A stretch of 64,000 nt of DNA from assembly GCA_022925895.1 (NCBI GenBank), contig JAKSYS010000220.1, positions 21,368-85,367 of the forward strand, read 5' to 3'. Below are positions 21,678-33,848 of this stretch, one piece after another (the stretch's first letter is position 1; each line of letters starts with the position of its first letter). The notes below the pieces were generated by a model. It did not search any database. It was not told the DNA's origin and saw only the letters and a list, made by a program, of their open reading frames with translations. The position numbers and the translations under genes are program-made. The DNA is from Fragilaria crotonensis (taxonomy: Eukaryota > Bacillariophyta > Fragilariophyceae > Fragilariales > Fragilariaceae).

Positions 21678-24600
21678 ATGTCTACCGACACCACAACGTT
21701 CTTGCAAACAAGCCAAGCCGCGGTGACAAAGTCATTACAGGTGGCTTTGGACGGCGCATCCAAGGATCTGAAATACTGGAGAGCGGTTATTCCTTTCCTT
21801 ATCAGGGCATCCCATGCACCAGGCTCTTTACTAAATGTTCCTTCAGATAGTCATGAGTGCGAGGACATTCTTGAGTATTTGCAACCTATGTACAAAGGTT
21901 ACAAGATATACTTCAGTGACAAGTACTCTGCATCCATTTCTAGTGGCGGTGGCTGGAAGGAGCTTCTGAAGGACCTTGCAATTGCAGGAATGCAAGGTGG
22001 ATTCTACCTAATTGGAAATGGTAGTTACAAGGACAAACATATTGTTGTGTGCCGAGGAAGCCGCTTGTATCAAGGTACTAAGAGGCAGCAGCTGAGTCCC
22101 AGCCAGAAGCCGCAATACAGGAATGAAACTTTGCACTCTGATCGCAACAATTCACGTGGAAATGTTGGGAAACTTCTTCCCCGCAAGACTCGCACTACTC
22201 GTGCAATAGAGAAAGGTTCTGTCTGTCCATTTCGAATGAATATTGGACTGGATTCTTTTGGATACTATCTTGCTGGCGGAACCGGAAATTCTCATCATGC
22301 ATATCACCCGAAGGTATTGAAAGTTGAGTATGCTGTCCCAACGCGACTTATTGGTGGAGTTGAAAAGGACATCCTAGTTAGCGTTGGTAGCGCAAAGGCT
22401 AATGATGGTGTGGGGAGAAGTATTCATTTCTCTCGATGCGGATACGTGATTCCTAGAAGTCAGGTTAGATACATCAATGGGTTTCGGGGTGGGGCCTGCA
22501 ACAATGATGGTAATTCTGCACTCCGAGACAGTCCTGATCAGAGTCCAATTGACAAGCTTCTTACTTCCTTTCGAACCAAAGGTTTTGATCATTGCGTGCT
22601 TTACCATCATCTTCCGCATCAAAACGGGGATGTCACGATGGGTGAGGAAATTCCTTCATCCATGGATCAAGATAATGCGAATCCAACAATAGGAATAATG
22701 GTGAATGAGTCATTTGGTGATGACGGTGATCACAATGTTCAGCCTTCTCCACCAACATCCATAAAAGTTGTGCTTCCTGATAGTGAGGATTTGGACATGC
22801 AGTTATTTGCGAGAACACATCGACACTCACTGTTGGTGGATGACAAGCAAGACCTCATGATTGGTTGTGCTTGGACAACACCTCCAGCGCCTATTCAAAA
22901 TGTTCGGTGAGGTGCTCCACATCGATTGTACTGCCGATACAAATTACGAGGACAGACCGTTCCTCACAATAACTGGGCGGGACTCGAATGGAAAGATGTT
23001 CACTGTTATCCGCGCTTTTCTTCCGAATGAACGTGCCTGGGTTTTTCGCTGGTTATTTCAGACAGTAATGCCTTCTTTGCTTGGAAGGAATTCATTGGAA
23101 GAGTAAAGGTCATTGTGACAGACGGCGATTCACAAGAAACATCACAGCTTGATATTGCAATTGCACTACACTTTCAAAATGTTTGTCGCGTACGATGTGG
23201 CTGGCATGTTGTGGACCGTGGTTGGATTCGCTGTTGTCCTGGCGTCAGATCAGTTTCGAGAGAAACCAAGCTGCATTTAAAACAAGCATCATTCAAATCA
23301 AGGCGTGGCTTTACAGCTGGATGCACTCGACCTGTGAGTCGGAGGAAGAGTACCGGATTTCAAACGCCCTTCTTGCTGCATATCTGCGTTCACCTTCTTT
23401 CGTTTCCACTGCTACAGAGCCTGTGGCAGAGCGCATCCGATTGTTCATCCGTGACAATGTGGAGCCTCTCGAAACTTTCCTCTGCTTTTATCGCCGTCGC
23501 AACATTCGCCACTACGACACATATACCAACTCTCCACATGAGGGAACCAACAATGGATTGAAAGCTGGAGCTGCCCCTGTCATGCCGCAGCATTCCCTTG
23601 ATCGATCTGCATCCATACTTAATCATAACGCACAGATAAAGGCCACATCAAGCTCGATACTATCCGCGAATGCGGTATCGAGCAAGTCGCTCTGGTCGTC
23701 TCTACCAACGTCACAGAGATTAACTCACAAAGGCGAGGGTCTTGTAACACAACAGTGGAATCTACGCAACAATTACATTTCTCAAAGGGTTGCGGAGGAA
23801 CACTGGTTGGTGAGTGCTAAACGTGACGAAAACAGAGTTACATCCGGACTTGTTCCACGTTTTGCACGTGTACGAAAAGTTTCCATTTCGGATGACAGGA
23901 TTCTTGTCTGTTCTTGCATGCACTTCGAACGTATTGGTATCCCCTGTCGCCATCAGATGCACATCCTGAGCTCCCTTTCTAATGACTATTTGGGCATAAC
24001 CCACCATGATGTATGCGTTACTTGGTGGCAGGAGTTCCTTGCGTATGGGTTCAGTAATGACCCCAAGTGCCACAACGTATCATCCTTGTACAAACGATTG
24101 CTTTTCAATGACATAAGAGGGCCTTCGATACCAAACGGAATTGAACTTCCACCTATTCAGCCAACCCTTGCTGATACGTCGCTTGCAGTGAAACCCACCA
24201 AAGAAACATGCCTTAACTACGATGTGTCAACTATAAACTTGGCATTGAGGCGCTCTAATTTCTCCGATGTTGAACCGAACCGGACTTTTTTTGGGTGTGA
24301 AGAACCAACTTTGACATCAAATGAAGACAACGATGACTTCATTGGCAATCCTTGCAACACACAGCAAGAAACAACTTTGTACTCAACAAATGAAGACGAA
24401 GATGCTGCGCTTGTGTTCCCAGAACTCGTTCCAACAGTTGTTAGGAAGGAAAGTGTTCCATACAGTGTTCTTGTTCCCCTTGCAAAAGAGCTGGCATCGA
24501 TTCTTGAGGGAAACTGCACAGTGGAGGAGCTGCAGCAGTACGAGGCAATGTTATCAAATTGCATTACGAAGAAAAAGCACGAAATAATGGCACAGCGTGG

Positions 24601-24847
24601 GTCTGCCAATGGCAGCATGGTCTCTTCAGTGTTCGCTCCAACAAAAGCTGAAAACTCATGGGACAAAGCACATGTCATTTGGGTAACGTTGACGAACAAA
24701 AAGCCACCAGCAAAGAAGCTGAAGGATGCGAAAGGAATAGTATTAGTAATCGGATCAGTGCATCATTCTTCATTCATGGTACTGACATTGGTGGCGTCTA
24801 ATACAACTTCCAATTACATTATTGCCAACGTATCAGCATGTTGGTGA
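21678..24847 (+). CDS. MULE (Mutator-like) transposase with GCM/WRKY-like N-terminus and SWIM zinc finger, copy 1 (frameshifted)
   Basis: DDE transposase of the Mutator superfamily. The N-terminal block contains CPFRMNIGLDSFGYYLAGG..HHAYHPK, a C..C/H..H arrangement like the GCM/WRKY zinc finger of MULE/FAR1 proteins. The catalytic core follows: HIDCTADTN (first Asp at 22924), VIVTDGD (second Asp near 23121) with RCGWHVVDRGW, and NSPHEGTNNGLK (Glu at 23540). A SWIM finger (ILVCSCMHFERIGIPCRHQMHIL, CxC...CxH) comes next. The frame changes near 22890, 23100 and 23180, so the gene is either inactive or affected by indels. It aligns along its length with the copy at 30826-33848, including the tail motif SILEGNC. 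It ends 107 bases from the convergent Ulp1 gene. Confidence 0.88.
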
Positions 24848-24953
24848 CGACACAAACAGCATCAGAATGCATACCTAGTAACCACCATACTAACATGAAC
24901 TAACTTATCGCTTCTCCTTTCAATACTCTTAACTGAACTAATCCTTCTTCCTT

Positions 24954-26709
24954 TCACAAATACAAATTCACTTCCTCGTTCTTGCACGTTCTTTTGTTGT
25001 GGCCCTTCTGACCACATTGTCCACATTTGATTTTGGAATCTTCTGGTCTAATGCACTCGCTTCGGTGACGAATTCTATTCTCTTTTGGACGCCCAGCCTG
25101 TCGTCCACAGACAATTTTCTTGCGCTCTACCTGCGATTGAGCGCCACTTTCGCGCTGCAGAGCCCGCCATGCAGCAATGTACGGAACGACCTCACCCGAT
25201 TGCGTAGCTGCAGTTTTAATGACATCTGCCGGGGTGGGACGTTCCTTCTTCATATTCCTGACCTTGACAATCATCTCGTCAAGTTTGTTAGCTCGACGTT
25301 TCTTGTGACGACGCCCATCAAGAGCACGTGGCTGCCGTCGAACAGAACTGTGCTCAGATATGACTCTTTTTACCAAATACATGCCATCGCCTCGTCGCCT
25401 GCCAACAAAAATCTGAAACGTACAATCAATGTGTTCTTTGCAAACGTACAAGCGAAAGGAATTGCGCTCGCCGCGCTTAATTGACAGCTGATTTCCTGAC
25501 TTTTCTTCGTATTCTTCAATGAAGGGGTCCACATCTTCCAGGGCAACAAAGGAATCAATCTTTCGCTCGTTCAAGATTTCCTGAAAAAGTGTGTCACACA
25601 CACCGGTTGAAGTGGAGGACGTGGAATCCACAATCTTCGTCTTTGTAACTGTTGCCGGAAGAGATGCCACAGATGTCGATTTTGGACATCAGTGCTGGCA
25701 TCCGTATGAATGGAATCAACATCAATAAATTTACAACTGTTGTTGTCATTGTCATCACCGTCGTTATATTTCGAATCGATGCACGCGTGGCAGTTGTATC
25801 CACATCGGCAGGGATGTGCAACGGAGTGACATCCTCAACACCATACTCGCTCACAATAGTCGTTCCTCGCAGACTCGGAAAACAATCTCGAACAACTTTG
25901 CTGGTGGGTTCATGGTTTGGTTCGTTACTACGGTTGTGTTGAGAACCCATGAAATGGTTGCCCAACTTGAACCTCAGTTCCGTGACATGTTCCTTACTGA
26001 ATGCGTCCCTGTCAATAGTCTTTCCGTCAAGTATGTGCAATACGACCCCAACACAAAATAATCCGCAATCAATTCCATTGAGTTGCTGTGGACACTCCTG
26101 GTATTTGAGCTTCTCAAGTACTTCATAATGCGCGCGTTGCAAATGATTGTGTTCGGGTCTATGCAACACGAAATTACACAAGAAGTCATTCACTTCTGCC
26201 ACAATTTCTGATGAGTCTGAAGGAAGATTTGCGGACGCTCTTGTGGAGCGTCGCAAAGAATCGTAGAAGTGAACATTGATGAAGAAGTCAGGGCAGGCCT
26301 GGTTGAAATCGACAACAAAGACAAAGAAATGCACGTCCTCAACAACGGGGACGATGAGCCTGTTCACACAGTCATTGTGCAAGTCAAAAACGTGTTCGAG
26401 ACGAGAACGAATCTTTGCAATTTTCTTTTCCTTGTACGTAGATGTTCCACCAGTCGTATCTTCAAACAAGGCATTGTTTGCAGCCATGTATGAGCGCACA
26501 GCAAGAGACCCAAGAAGAACTTTATCAGAAGACTTTGCTGCCGGTGGTGGTGCAGCGCGCTGGATGAGGCAGTTTAGGAGTCGGGTATTCAACATTCTTC
26601 CATGTATGAGCGCACCCACATCTTGTCTTATTACACGCTCCTGCACGCCATACCGCGGATCACCAGGAAAGTGTGTCTGCTGGTTCTTTTTTGGCTTCTT
26701 CCTCACCAT
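24954..26709 (-). CDS. Transposon-borne Ulp1-type (C48) cysteine protease fused to MuDR-like zinc finger and CCHC knuckle
   Basis: The N-terminal domain (26709 to about 25800) is a SUMO/ubiquitin-like protease. His127 is in EDVHFFVFVVDF, Asp150 in VHFYDSLRRS, and Gln209/Cys215 in CPQQLNGIDCGLF, the canonical H-D-Q-C layout of Ulp1. After one frame change near 25680 (an extra base) it continues into GVCDTLFQEILNERKIDS, then a MuDR-type zinc-binding segment (FRLYVCKEHIDCTFQIFVGRRRG...VISEHS), and ends with the zinc knuckle CGQCGQKGHNKRTC, the same combination seen at MULE transposase C-termini. Joined, it is about 584 residues. Ulp1-like proteases are known cargo of plant MULEs (Kaonashi type). 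Here the protease is on the opposite strand to the transposase. Without the frame correction these would be two adjacent proteins. Confidence 0.82.
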
Positions 26710-26898
26710 TGTTTTGCTTGAGGCACATGAGTCCGGTCCGAGTTACCCTGAAGGTTACCTTAGCTTTGTTGTGTTGTGTCATGCGACGAAACAATGTAGT
26801 GCATCCGGGCGTAGCATTGGTATTTCCCGCGCAAACCAAACACGTATTTTAGTGATACACTGTTTTGAAAATCCTGGTTATTGCGTACGTTATCCTAC

Positions 26899-27340
26899 GG
26901 TGTTATTGAAAAATGGAAAGACAACAGGTGTTTTTGAGAATTACAATCCACCGAAACCTGTTTTACTATTTCACTTATCAATAACACCGTCTAAGTTTTA
27001 CACTAATTACAATAACACCTTTTAAGATTTCGCATTATTACAATAACACCGTCTAAGTTTTACACTAATTACAATAACACCTTTTAAGATTTCGCATTAT
27101 TACAATAACACCGTCTAAGTTTTACACTAATTACAATAACACCTTTTAAGATTTCGCATTATTACAATAACACCGTCTAAGTTTTACACTAATTACAATA
27201 ACACCTTTTAAGATTTCGCATTATTACAATAACACCGTTTGCAGCTTGTAAGGACATAGGTGTTATTGAAAAATGGAAAGATAACACATGTTCTCTGGTG
27301 TTATTGAAAAATGGAAAGATAACACGTGTTTCTGAGAATT
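26899..27340. repeat. Repeat cluster: four 62-bp units (each a 31-bp dimer) framed by longer direct repeats
   Basis: At 26986-27233 a 62-bp unit recurs four times. Each unit is two diverged 31-bp halves, both starting with ATTACAATAACACC. On both sides (26899-26945, 27259-27296, 27297-27340) lies the oppositely oriented word GGTGTTATTGAAAAATGG, which gives the cluster an inverted-repeat character. It separates the Ulp1 gene from the dioxygenase-like gene inside MULE-1. Confidence 0.85.
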
Positions 27341-27349
27341 CCCCTTCAA

Positions 27350-29316
27350 TTATTGCAGGACTCCAGCCTGAAGTACCCTGAACTTTGCTGCAGTAAAGGA
27401 GCCGAACAATAAGTTTTGCTCCTCAACATTGCTTGCACTCGGCTCACAGAGCGACGTACAGTGCCTAAGCACCCTCCCGTCCCAACTTATTGCCACGCCA
27501 TGGGTAAGCTTCACAGCGAGTCCATGAAAGTTATTCCCGGCCTCGTCAACCCCAACCACATTGGGCATTACAAAATACCAATTTTAGCTGCACCCGGAAT
27601 CGTTTCGGTCCAAACGCTGAACCCAGGTGAGGCATCCCAAACATCAAAATGGGAAGCGTTCATGAGGTTGACACTCATGTCAATGGAGAAGCCCACACGA
27701 AGAAAGTGGCCATCGCCATCCATGGGTGGAACTGGGGGGATGCCTGAATTGGCCTCTAGCTCTTGGATCATCGTGAGAACGTCAGGAAACAATGCCTCCC
27801 CACAATCGAAAGACTCTGAACGAACTCTCGCAGAACTGGCTCGGGGACCAACAAATTGGTTGTGTACGCACTCATTCCCACCCCATCACGGTGAATGCGA
27901 GTCCCAATTGGATGCATCGCACCGAAGTCCCCCCTCGAATTCCTTGCCTTTCCATCCGGACGTTTATTCGCCACCATGGTGTTGTGCAAGTTAATCTTGT
28001 CCAATGCCCCACTCAGCGCGGCCTTGGTTGCACAATCAGGGGATGACAGGACGTTCCTGATCAGAATCAACGTCTTCCGGCTTTTCAGGCGGCACGAGTA
28101 TGCAAGCTCAACAATGAAGTCCACAACCGGGGTGACGGTTGGGTCCACAACACAGCATGTTGCCGGAATACGAAAGTGGTGACATCCCTTAGCATAATGC
28201 CCACCCCCATCGCGTGCGGCGTTGGATTCCGCGAGGCGTACGTTGAAAATATACGCCCGATCAGCAGGCGACCAATCGGAATGGTGGCCATCAAACACGT
28301 CGGGAGGCATTGCTGGACCATCAGCATCACTCAGCTGTCTCCCGGAACGGATCAGCCTCGTGGGCAGGAGCCGACACCCATGTTAAGGGACACCCTCCAT
28401 GCCGAAATGTTCCCGCCACTGGCATCATGCAAGCACCTCACATACCCTCCATCCCCAAATTTGCCATCCCTCATCAATCGTAACCAACTCATGTCGTGGG
28501 GATTAAGTGATTTCCGCTCCTGTCCGGCAGTTATGTCTTGGCGCCTCTCCCTAGCACAATAAAAATGCCCCACAGACGGGATGACGGCAATCACAGTTCG
28601 AAACTCCCCATCCGCCTTGGTGTCGAGACGATGCACATCGCGGCTCCGAACGGGGACCACGGCTCCACCCCTAACGGCGGAAGCAAGATCGACGGGCGTC
28701 AATGCTCGATTCAAGACGACATCCATCAGAATGAATTCTTGCTGAAACGAGCTTACAGAGCCGGATGGACGGAAGACATCGTCCTCACGAAGGGATTCCA
28801 ATTGCTGTATTTGGAAACGCGGATAGCCACCACCCATAATCCCAACACCTCTTGCAGCCCATCCGCAATCCACCGAATGGGAGTGTAGCAAATCGTGGGC
28901 TCGACATGTTTCGCACTTTCGGCTTCGTTTTTAACGCATGTCGAGAAGAACTCATCGAAACCCCCCCTCAAGTCCCCCGGCAAACACTTCAGAAGGACAT
29001 CCAGCACTTGTAACTGTGAGGGGACGCGTTTCCGAACGGACCGAATTTTCGGTTTCCTACCCTTCCGACCTCTCCGATGTTTTCCGGCATGATGATGCGA
29101 TTGCACAGGGTTAACAGCAGGGACAGGAACGCCAACATTTGCTGCCTGCCCGGAAGCCACAACCCTAGTAGGCGTGCACCCGAGATTAAGAATGGAGGAG
29201 CGACATGGATTCGTCAGCACCCTCGTGGCCAACACGTCGTTTGCGGCATTCCTCGGGAACAATCCCGCAACAACACCACTTACAACATGATCATCGACAG
29301 CGCTATCCGTCATCAC
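27350..29316 (-). pseudogene. Degraded copy of transposon-associated dioxygenase-like (HxD...H) protein
   Basis: Five minus-strand pieces in shifting frames (29316-28753, 28891-28352, 28310-27768, 27792-27568, 27568-27350) align in order with the intact 801-residue protein at 48991-51396. Shared blocks include CRSSILNLG, TPIRWI, MSWLRL, GHYAKGCHHFR, MHPIGTRI, FSIDMSVNLMNASHFDVWD, GFSVWTETIPG, and GVAISWDGRVLRHCTSL. The candidate metal ligands are kept: H-x-D near 27651 and distal His near 27463. The C-terminal extension of the intact copy is missing. Overlapping or abutting frames suggest only a few single-base shifts, so breakage may be partly technical. It lies inside MULE-1, between two repeat arrays. 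Confidence 0.75.
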
Positions 29317-29329
29317 AAAAGATGAGGCT

Positions 29330-30045
29330 GCACGAGGCTGCTACCGGTTCGGGCGGAAAAACGAACAATCCCTGGCAACCCACTCCGCAGTTGTGGCAGA
29401 GCGTGATCGATCGGGAAAGCAAGCTGTCACGTCCAAGGGTGCTGCCGGTTCGTACGAAAAAACAAGCAATCCCTGACGACCCACTCCACAGTTATGGCAG
29501 AGCGTGATCGATCGGAAAGCAAGCTGTCACGTCAAAGGTGCTGCCGGTTCGTACGAAAAAACAAGCAATCCCTGACGACCCACTCCACAGTTATGGCAGA
29601 GCGTGATCGATCGGAAAGCAAGCTGTCACGTCCAAGGGTGCTGCCGGTTCGTACGAAAAAACAAGCAATCCCTGACGACCCACTCCACAGTTATGGCAGA
29701 GCGTGATCGATCGGGAAAGCAAGCTGTCACGTCCAAGGGTGCTGCCGGTTCGTACGAAAAACAAGCAATCCCTGACGACCCACTCCACAGTTATGGCAGA
29801 GCGTGATCGATCGGGAAAGCAAGCTGTCACGTCCAAGGGTGCTGCCGGTTCGTACGAAAAACAAGCAATCCCTGACGACCCACTCCACAGTTATGGCAGA
29901 GCGTGATCGATCGGGAAAGCAAGCTGTCACGTCCAAGGGTGCCGCCGGTTCGTACGAAAAAACAAGCAATCCTTGACGACCCACTCCACAGTTATGGCAG
30001 AGCGTGATCGATCGGGAAAGCAAGCTGTCACGTCCAAGGGTGCTA
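29330..30045. repeat. About seven tandem copies of a 100-bp repeat
   Basis: The unit contains GCAGAGCGTGATCGATCGG, AAAGCAAGCTGTCACGTCC, GTGCTGCCGGTTCGTACG and ACGACCCACTCCACAG. The marker GCAG(A) recurs at 29396, 29497, 29596, 29696, 29796, 29896 and 29997, giving spacings of 99-101. Copies are almost identical, so the array expanded recently. It begins directly upstream of the start of the degraded dioxygenase-like gene and lies in the right subterminal part of MULE-1. Confidence 0.93.
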
Positions 30046-30375
30046 CAGGCGGCAGATCCTTCAATTGCTTGTACAGAAACGACAAGGAGGGTGCTTGTTT
30101 GGTGGGTCACGACAAAGGATGATCAACAGCAGAAGCAATAACAATGAGGTATCGTAGTGTTTCAGGCAAAAATGAAATGAAATGAATGTCAGATCAGCAA
30201 TGCAAAATCTCACGAAATAGATGTATCGATATACAGATATACACATCGTGATACATGTATTGAGTTGGATGGGGAACAATGCCGATTTGGCTGGCGCGCA
30301 ATGCCGGTTTGAATGTTACACATACAAATTTTTTGATTTTTGTTTTCGACGGATGAGCAAGATTCCTATGATGTC

Positions 30376-30411
30376 ACGATGACGAAAAATAGGTGACAGT
30401 TAATCGGATCC
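30376..30411 (-). repeat. MULE-1 right terminal inverted repeat
   Basis: Perfect inverted partner of 21388-21423; ends ...GTTAATCGGATCC. MULE-2 begins only 129 bases further on. Confidence 0.9.
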
Positions 30412-30540
30412 CAAGTAGTGCGTGGCTGCCTCACTGCCTTCTGCCTTCCTCCGTTCGGCGTCATCGGCGAGTACATACATACTGTACATACTGAAGAGGA
30501 GAACGTAGTATGTATGTAGTGCTGGTACTTGTACCAAGTA

Positions 30541-30571
30541 CAAATCCGATTAAATGTCATTCAAGTGACGT
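30541..30571 (+). repeat. MULE-2 left terminal inverted repeat
   Basis: 31 bases, starting CAAATCCGATTAAATGTCAT and ending GTGACGT. Perfect inverted match with 36460-36490. Confidence 0.9.
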
Positions 30572-30825
30572 CGGCATACGACACGCCATTTGGGGACCTC
30601 GTTTAGAATTTGCTTCCATTTGGAAGTCTCGTACACGAGGAATCTCAAAGAATTACTTTTTTCATTTTTTGCCAAAAGCATTGGTGTCGCCGGCCGTCCT
30701 CTGTTCTTTCAAATTTGAAATGAAAGACATCGGCCGGCGGCGTTTTCAATGCTACCAACGTCATTCGTTTCAATTCGTTTGTACCACTCGCTCGTATATA
30801 AATTTGCTTCGTTGTTTGCACCACC

Positions 30826-33800
30826 ATGGAACCATCTCTGGAAGCCCATAGCTCTGCAAAGGTGACAAGGCATTTGCAAGATGCTTTGGATTCAGCATCA
30901 TTGCAAATGAATGATTGGACCACTGCTCTTCCTTTCAAAGTACGACAGCCAACCTGTAACGATGCAGAGAGTCTTTGTGTCAACATTCTCGATTACGTGA
31001 ACCCAATTTACCGCAACTATAAGCTTTACTTCAGTGCAAGGTACAATCATTCAGACTCTCCATCATTCAGTCATGGAGACAAAGGCTGGAAAGAGCTCTT
31101 GAATGACCTTGAGCGTGCAGGCATGGAAGAGGCTGGGTTAAACCTAATCAGCAATGGCGGCCACTGCGATACCCGTTGGATAGTTTGTGGTCAAGGATTC
31201 AAAAGATATCAGGGTACAAAACAGCATGAGCACAGTCCCAGTAAGCAGAACTATCGGTGCGAAACCCTCCATTCTGATCGCAAGAATTCTAGAGGTCAGG
31301 TTGGCATGAAGATGCCTCGGAAGACTCGGACAAAGCGAACACTTGATCTTACATGTCGATGCCCCTTTCGTTTTGTTGTAAAGGTGGACCATTTTGGATT
31401 CTATCTCCTTGGGGGTAGAGGCAATGCTAAGCATTGTTACCACCCAAAGTTGACTCGGGGTGAGTGTGCTGTCCCCACGCGTCTGATTTGTCCTGAGGAG
31501 AAGGATGTCATGGTTTCCATTGGTACTGCCAAAGCAAATGATGGCGTTGGCAGAAATGTTCATTTCAGTCGAAGTGGTAATGTCATTCCTCGAAGTCAAG
31601 TGCGCTACATAAATGGTTTTCAAAACGCAGCAAACAATCCTGAACATGATAATGTACGTCGATTGGAACCTGGTGTGAGTTCAGTGGACAAGCTTCTTAA
31701 GTCTTTCAGGAAAAGAAATTTGACCATTGCGTTTTGTTCCATCACGTCAGCCAAAGAAGTCAATGTCATGACGAAGGTGATGTGCACAGAAGAATTGCTG
31801 GTTCGTTGGTGGTTCCGAGAGGTGTTGATGACGTGGTGCTCAATGAGCATCATGTTGTCACTGGTAATGATGGAATTTGTCCGACATTTACATCATCTCC
31901 TCCACTGCAAGTGCTCACATTTCCTGACACTGAGGTCGGTGACATGCAGTTGTTTGCCAAACAACACAGGTTGTCTCTTTTAGTGGACGACAAACAGGAT
32001 TTAATGATGGGGTGTGCATGGACGACACCACCTGAACAGCGATTGTTCAGAATGTTCAGTGACGTTCTGCACATTGATTGTACTGCAGATACAAATATTG
32101 AATCTCGCCCATTTCTATCTGTAACTGGTCGTGACTCAAATGGTCACATGTTCTCTGTCATTCGTGCTTTTCTCCCCAATGAAAGGGCATGGGTATTCCG
32201 CTGGATATTCCAAACTGTGATGCCTGCATTGTTGGGCAAGGATTACATCGGCAGAGTGAACGTCATAATCACTGATGGTGACGCATGTGAAACATCACAG
32301 TTGGATATAGCCATTACAAAACATTTCCCAAATGTCTGTCGTGTGCGATGTGGGTGGCATATTGTTGACCGTGGTTGGAGAAAACATTGTCCTGGTACCC
32401 GATCGGTGTCCTTGCCAAATCAAGCTGCATTTGCCTCAATTTCCAATCAGATAAAAGCCTGGATTTACAGCTGGATGTCTCCACGTTGTGAAACTGAGGA
32501 AGAGTACAAGATTTCGAAGTCGCTTCTATGTGCTTACCTGCGCCACTCTGATTTCCTTCGTGTTGCCAGTGAGGCTGTTGCTGATCAAATTGGGACTTTT
32601 ATCCGTGAACATATTGAGCCACATGAGGCTTTTTATTGTTTTCATAAGCGACGCCATGTTCGTCACTTTGACACCTACACAAACTCGGCACATGAGGGGA
32701 CAAACAATGGCGTGAAGTCAGCAGCTGCACCCATTCTACCTCAGCATTCTTTGGATCGATCTGCTTCAATCCTGAACCAAAATGCTCTGATAAAGGCAAA
32801 TGCTAATTCTATCCAGTCCGCAAAGGTTATTTCGACAAATGCCCTCTGGTCAAAACTTCCAACTGCACAAAAGTTGACACATAAGGGTGAGGGTCTCATC
32901 ACTGCACAATGGAAGATGCGAAACAATTATGTTTCTCAAAGGGTTGGAGATACATCCTGGCACGTCGCTTTGAAGTATAGGGAGAATCGGGATCCGCCTG
33001 GCCTTATACCCAATTTCTCCAGGGTGAGAAAGGTCTCCATCACGGATGACCGAATTCTTTTGTGCTCATGCCTGCATTTTGAGCGGGTTGGTATTCCGTG
33101 TCGTCACCAAATGCATATACTGGTGTCGCTTCATGAAGGCTATGCGGGTATCACTCACCACGATGTTTCTGTTACTTGGTGGAATGAGTTTGCCAGGTAT
33201 GCGTTCTCCTCTGACCACGAGTGCAAAGTTATTTCTTCCCTCTACCAGAAGTTGCTTTTCAATGACATATGTGGACCTTCCATTCCAAACGACATTGACC
33301 TTCCACCCCTTGTACAGCAAGTTGTTGATCCCTCCCTTGTCGTCAAACCTGCCAGAGAAACATGTCAAAACTATGACGTTCAAACCATTAACTCTTCAAT
33401 GAAGAGCTTGCATTTTTGTGGGTCCAAACAGGGATCAACATCTGACGATGATCCCCTCCTGATGTCGTACGTTGATGACGACAATGAGAGTCTCAACTTT
33501 GGTCCTTGCAACACGCAACAAGAAACCAATAAATACAGTACTGATGATTGTGTGTTAGTCTTCCCTGCAGTTGACGCCAACTCCCATGATGAGACGATGA
33601 ACAAGAATTCTCCATATAACGTTCTCTTCCCCCTTCTGAAGGAGCTTACATCCATCCTAGAAGGAAACTGTTCTGTTGATAGCTTATCACATTACAAGGA
33701 CATGCTATCAAATGCAATTGCAAACGAAAAGAGGAAGTTATTAGAGAGGTCAAAAGGGTCGTCATCTGGACAACCAAGTGGGAAAATGGTCTCATCTGGT

Positions 33801-33848
33801 GTCCAGTCTAACAAAAGACACCGAAGTCATGGTACACGGCACATGTAG
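30826..33848 (+). CDS. MULE (Mutator-like) transposase with SWIM zinc finger, copy 2 (one frameshift)
   Basis: Start MEPSLEAHSSAK at 30826. One missing base near 31735 separates the N-terminal part from the catalytic part; corrected, the protein is about 1007 residues. The zinc-binding segment is CPFRFVVKVDHFGFYLLGG..KHCYHPK. The catalytic triad is Asp in HIDCTADTN (32076), Asp in VIITDGD (32274) and Glu in NSAHEGTNNG (32694). The conserved RCGWHIVDRGW block follows the second Asp. SWIM is LLCSCLHFERVGIPCRHQMHIL. The whole frame from 31734 to the stop is open, so this copy is much better preserved than copy 1 and could be the active source of the family. It starts about 285 bases inside the left TIR; the promoter must lie between. 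Confidence 0.9.

Larger units (their letters stand above)
21388..30411 (+). mobile_element. 9.0-kb Mutator-like element (MULE-1) with 36-bp perfect TIRs and two minus-strand cargo genes
   Basis: The left end at 21388 starts GGATCCGATTAACTGTCACC, and the reverse complement of the right end (30376-30411) is identical for 36 bases. Inside are a MULE transposase (+), a Ulp1 protease/zinc-finger gene (-), a repeat cluster, a degraded dioxygenase-like gene (-) and a 100-bp tandem array. The right subterminal sequence (30361-30379, GATTCCTATGATGTCACGA) is shared with MULE-2 at 36440-36458, so the two belong to one family. No obvious 8-10 bp target duplication flanks the ends (ACCTTATGC on the left, CAAGTAGTG on the right). 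The cargo could be genuine or a nested insertion. Confidence 0.82.

Noticed and set aside
29205-30110. Repetitive open frames on both strands
   Set aside because: Produced by the 100-bp tandem array; no start context or domain.
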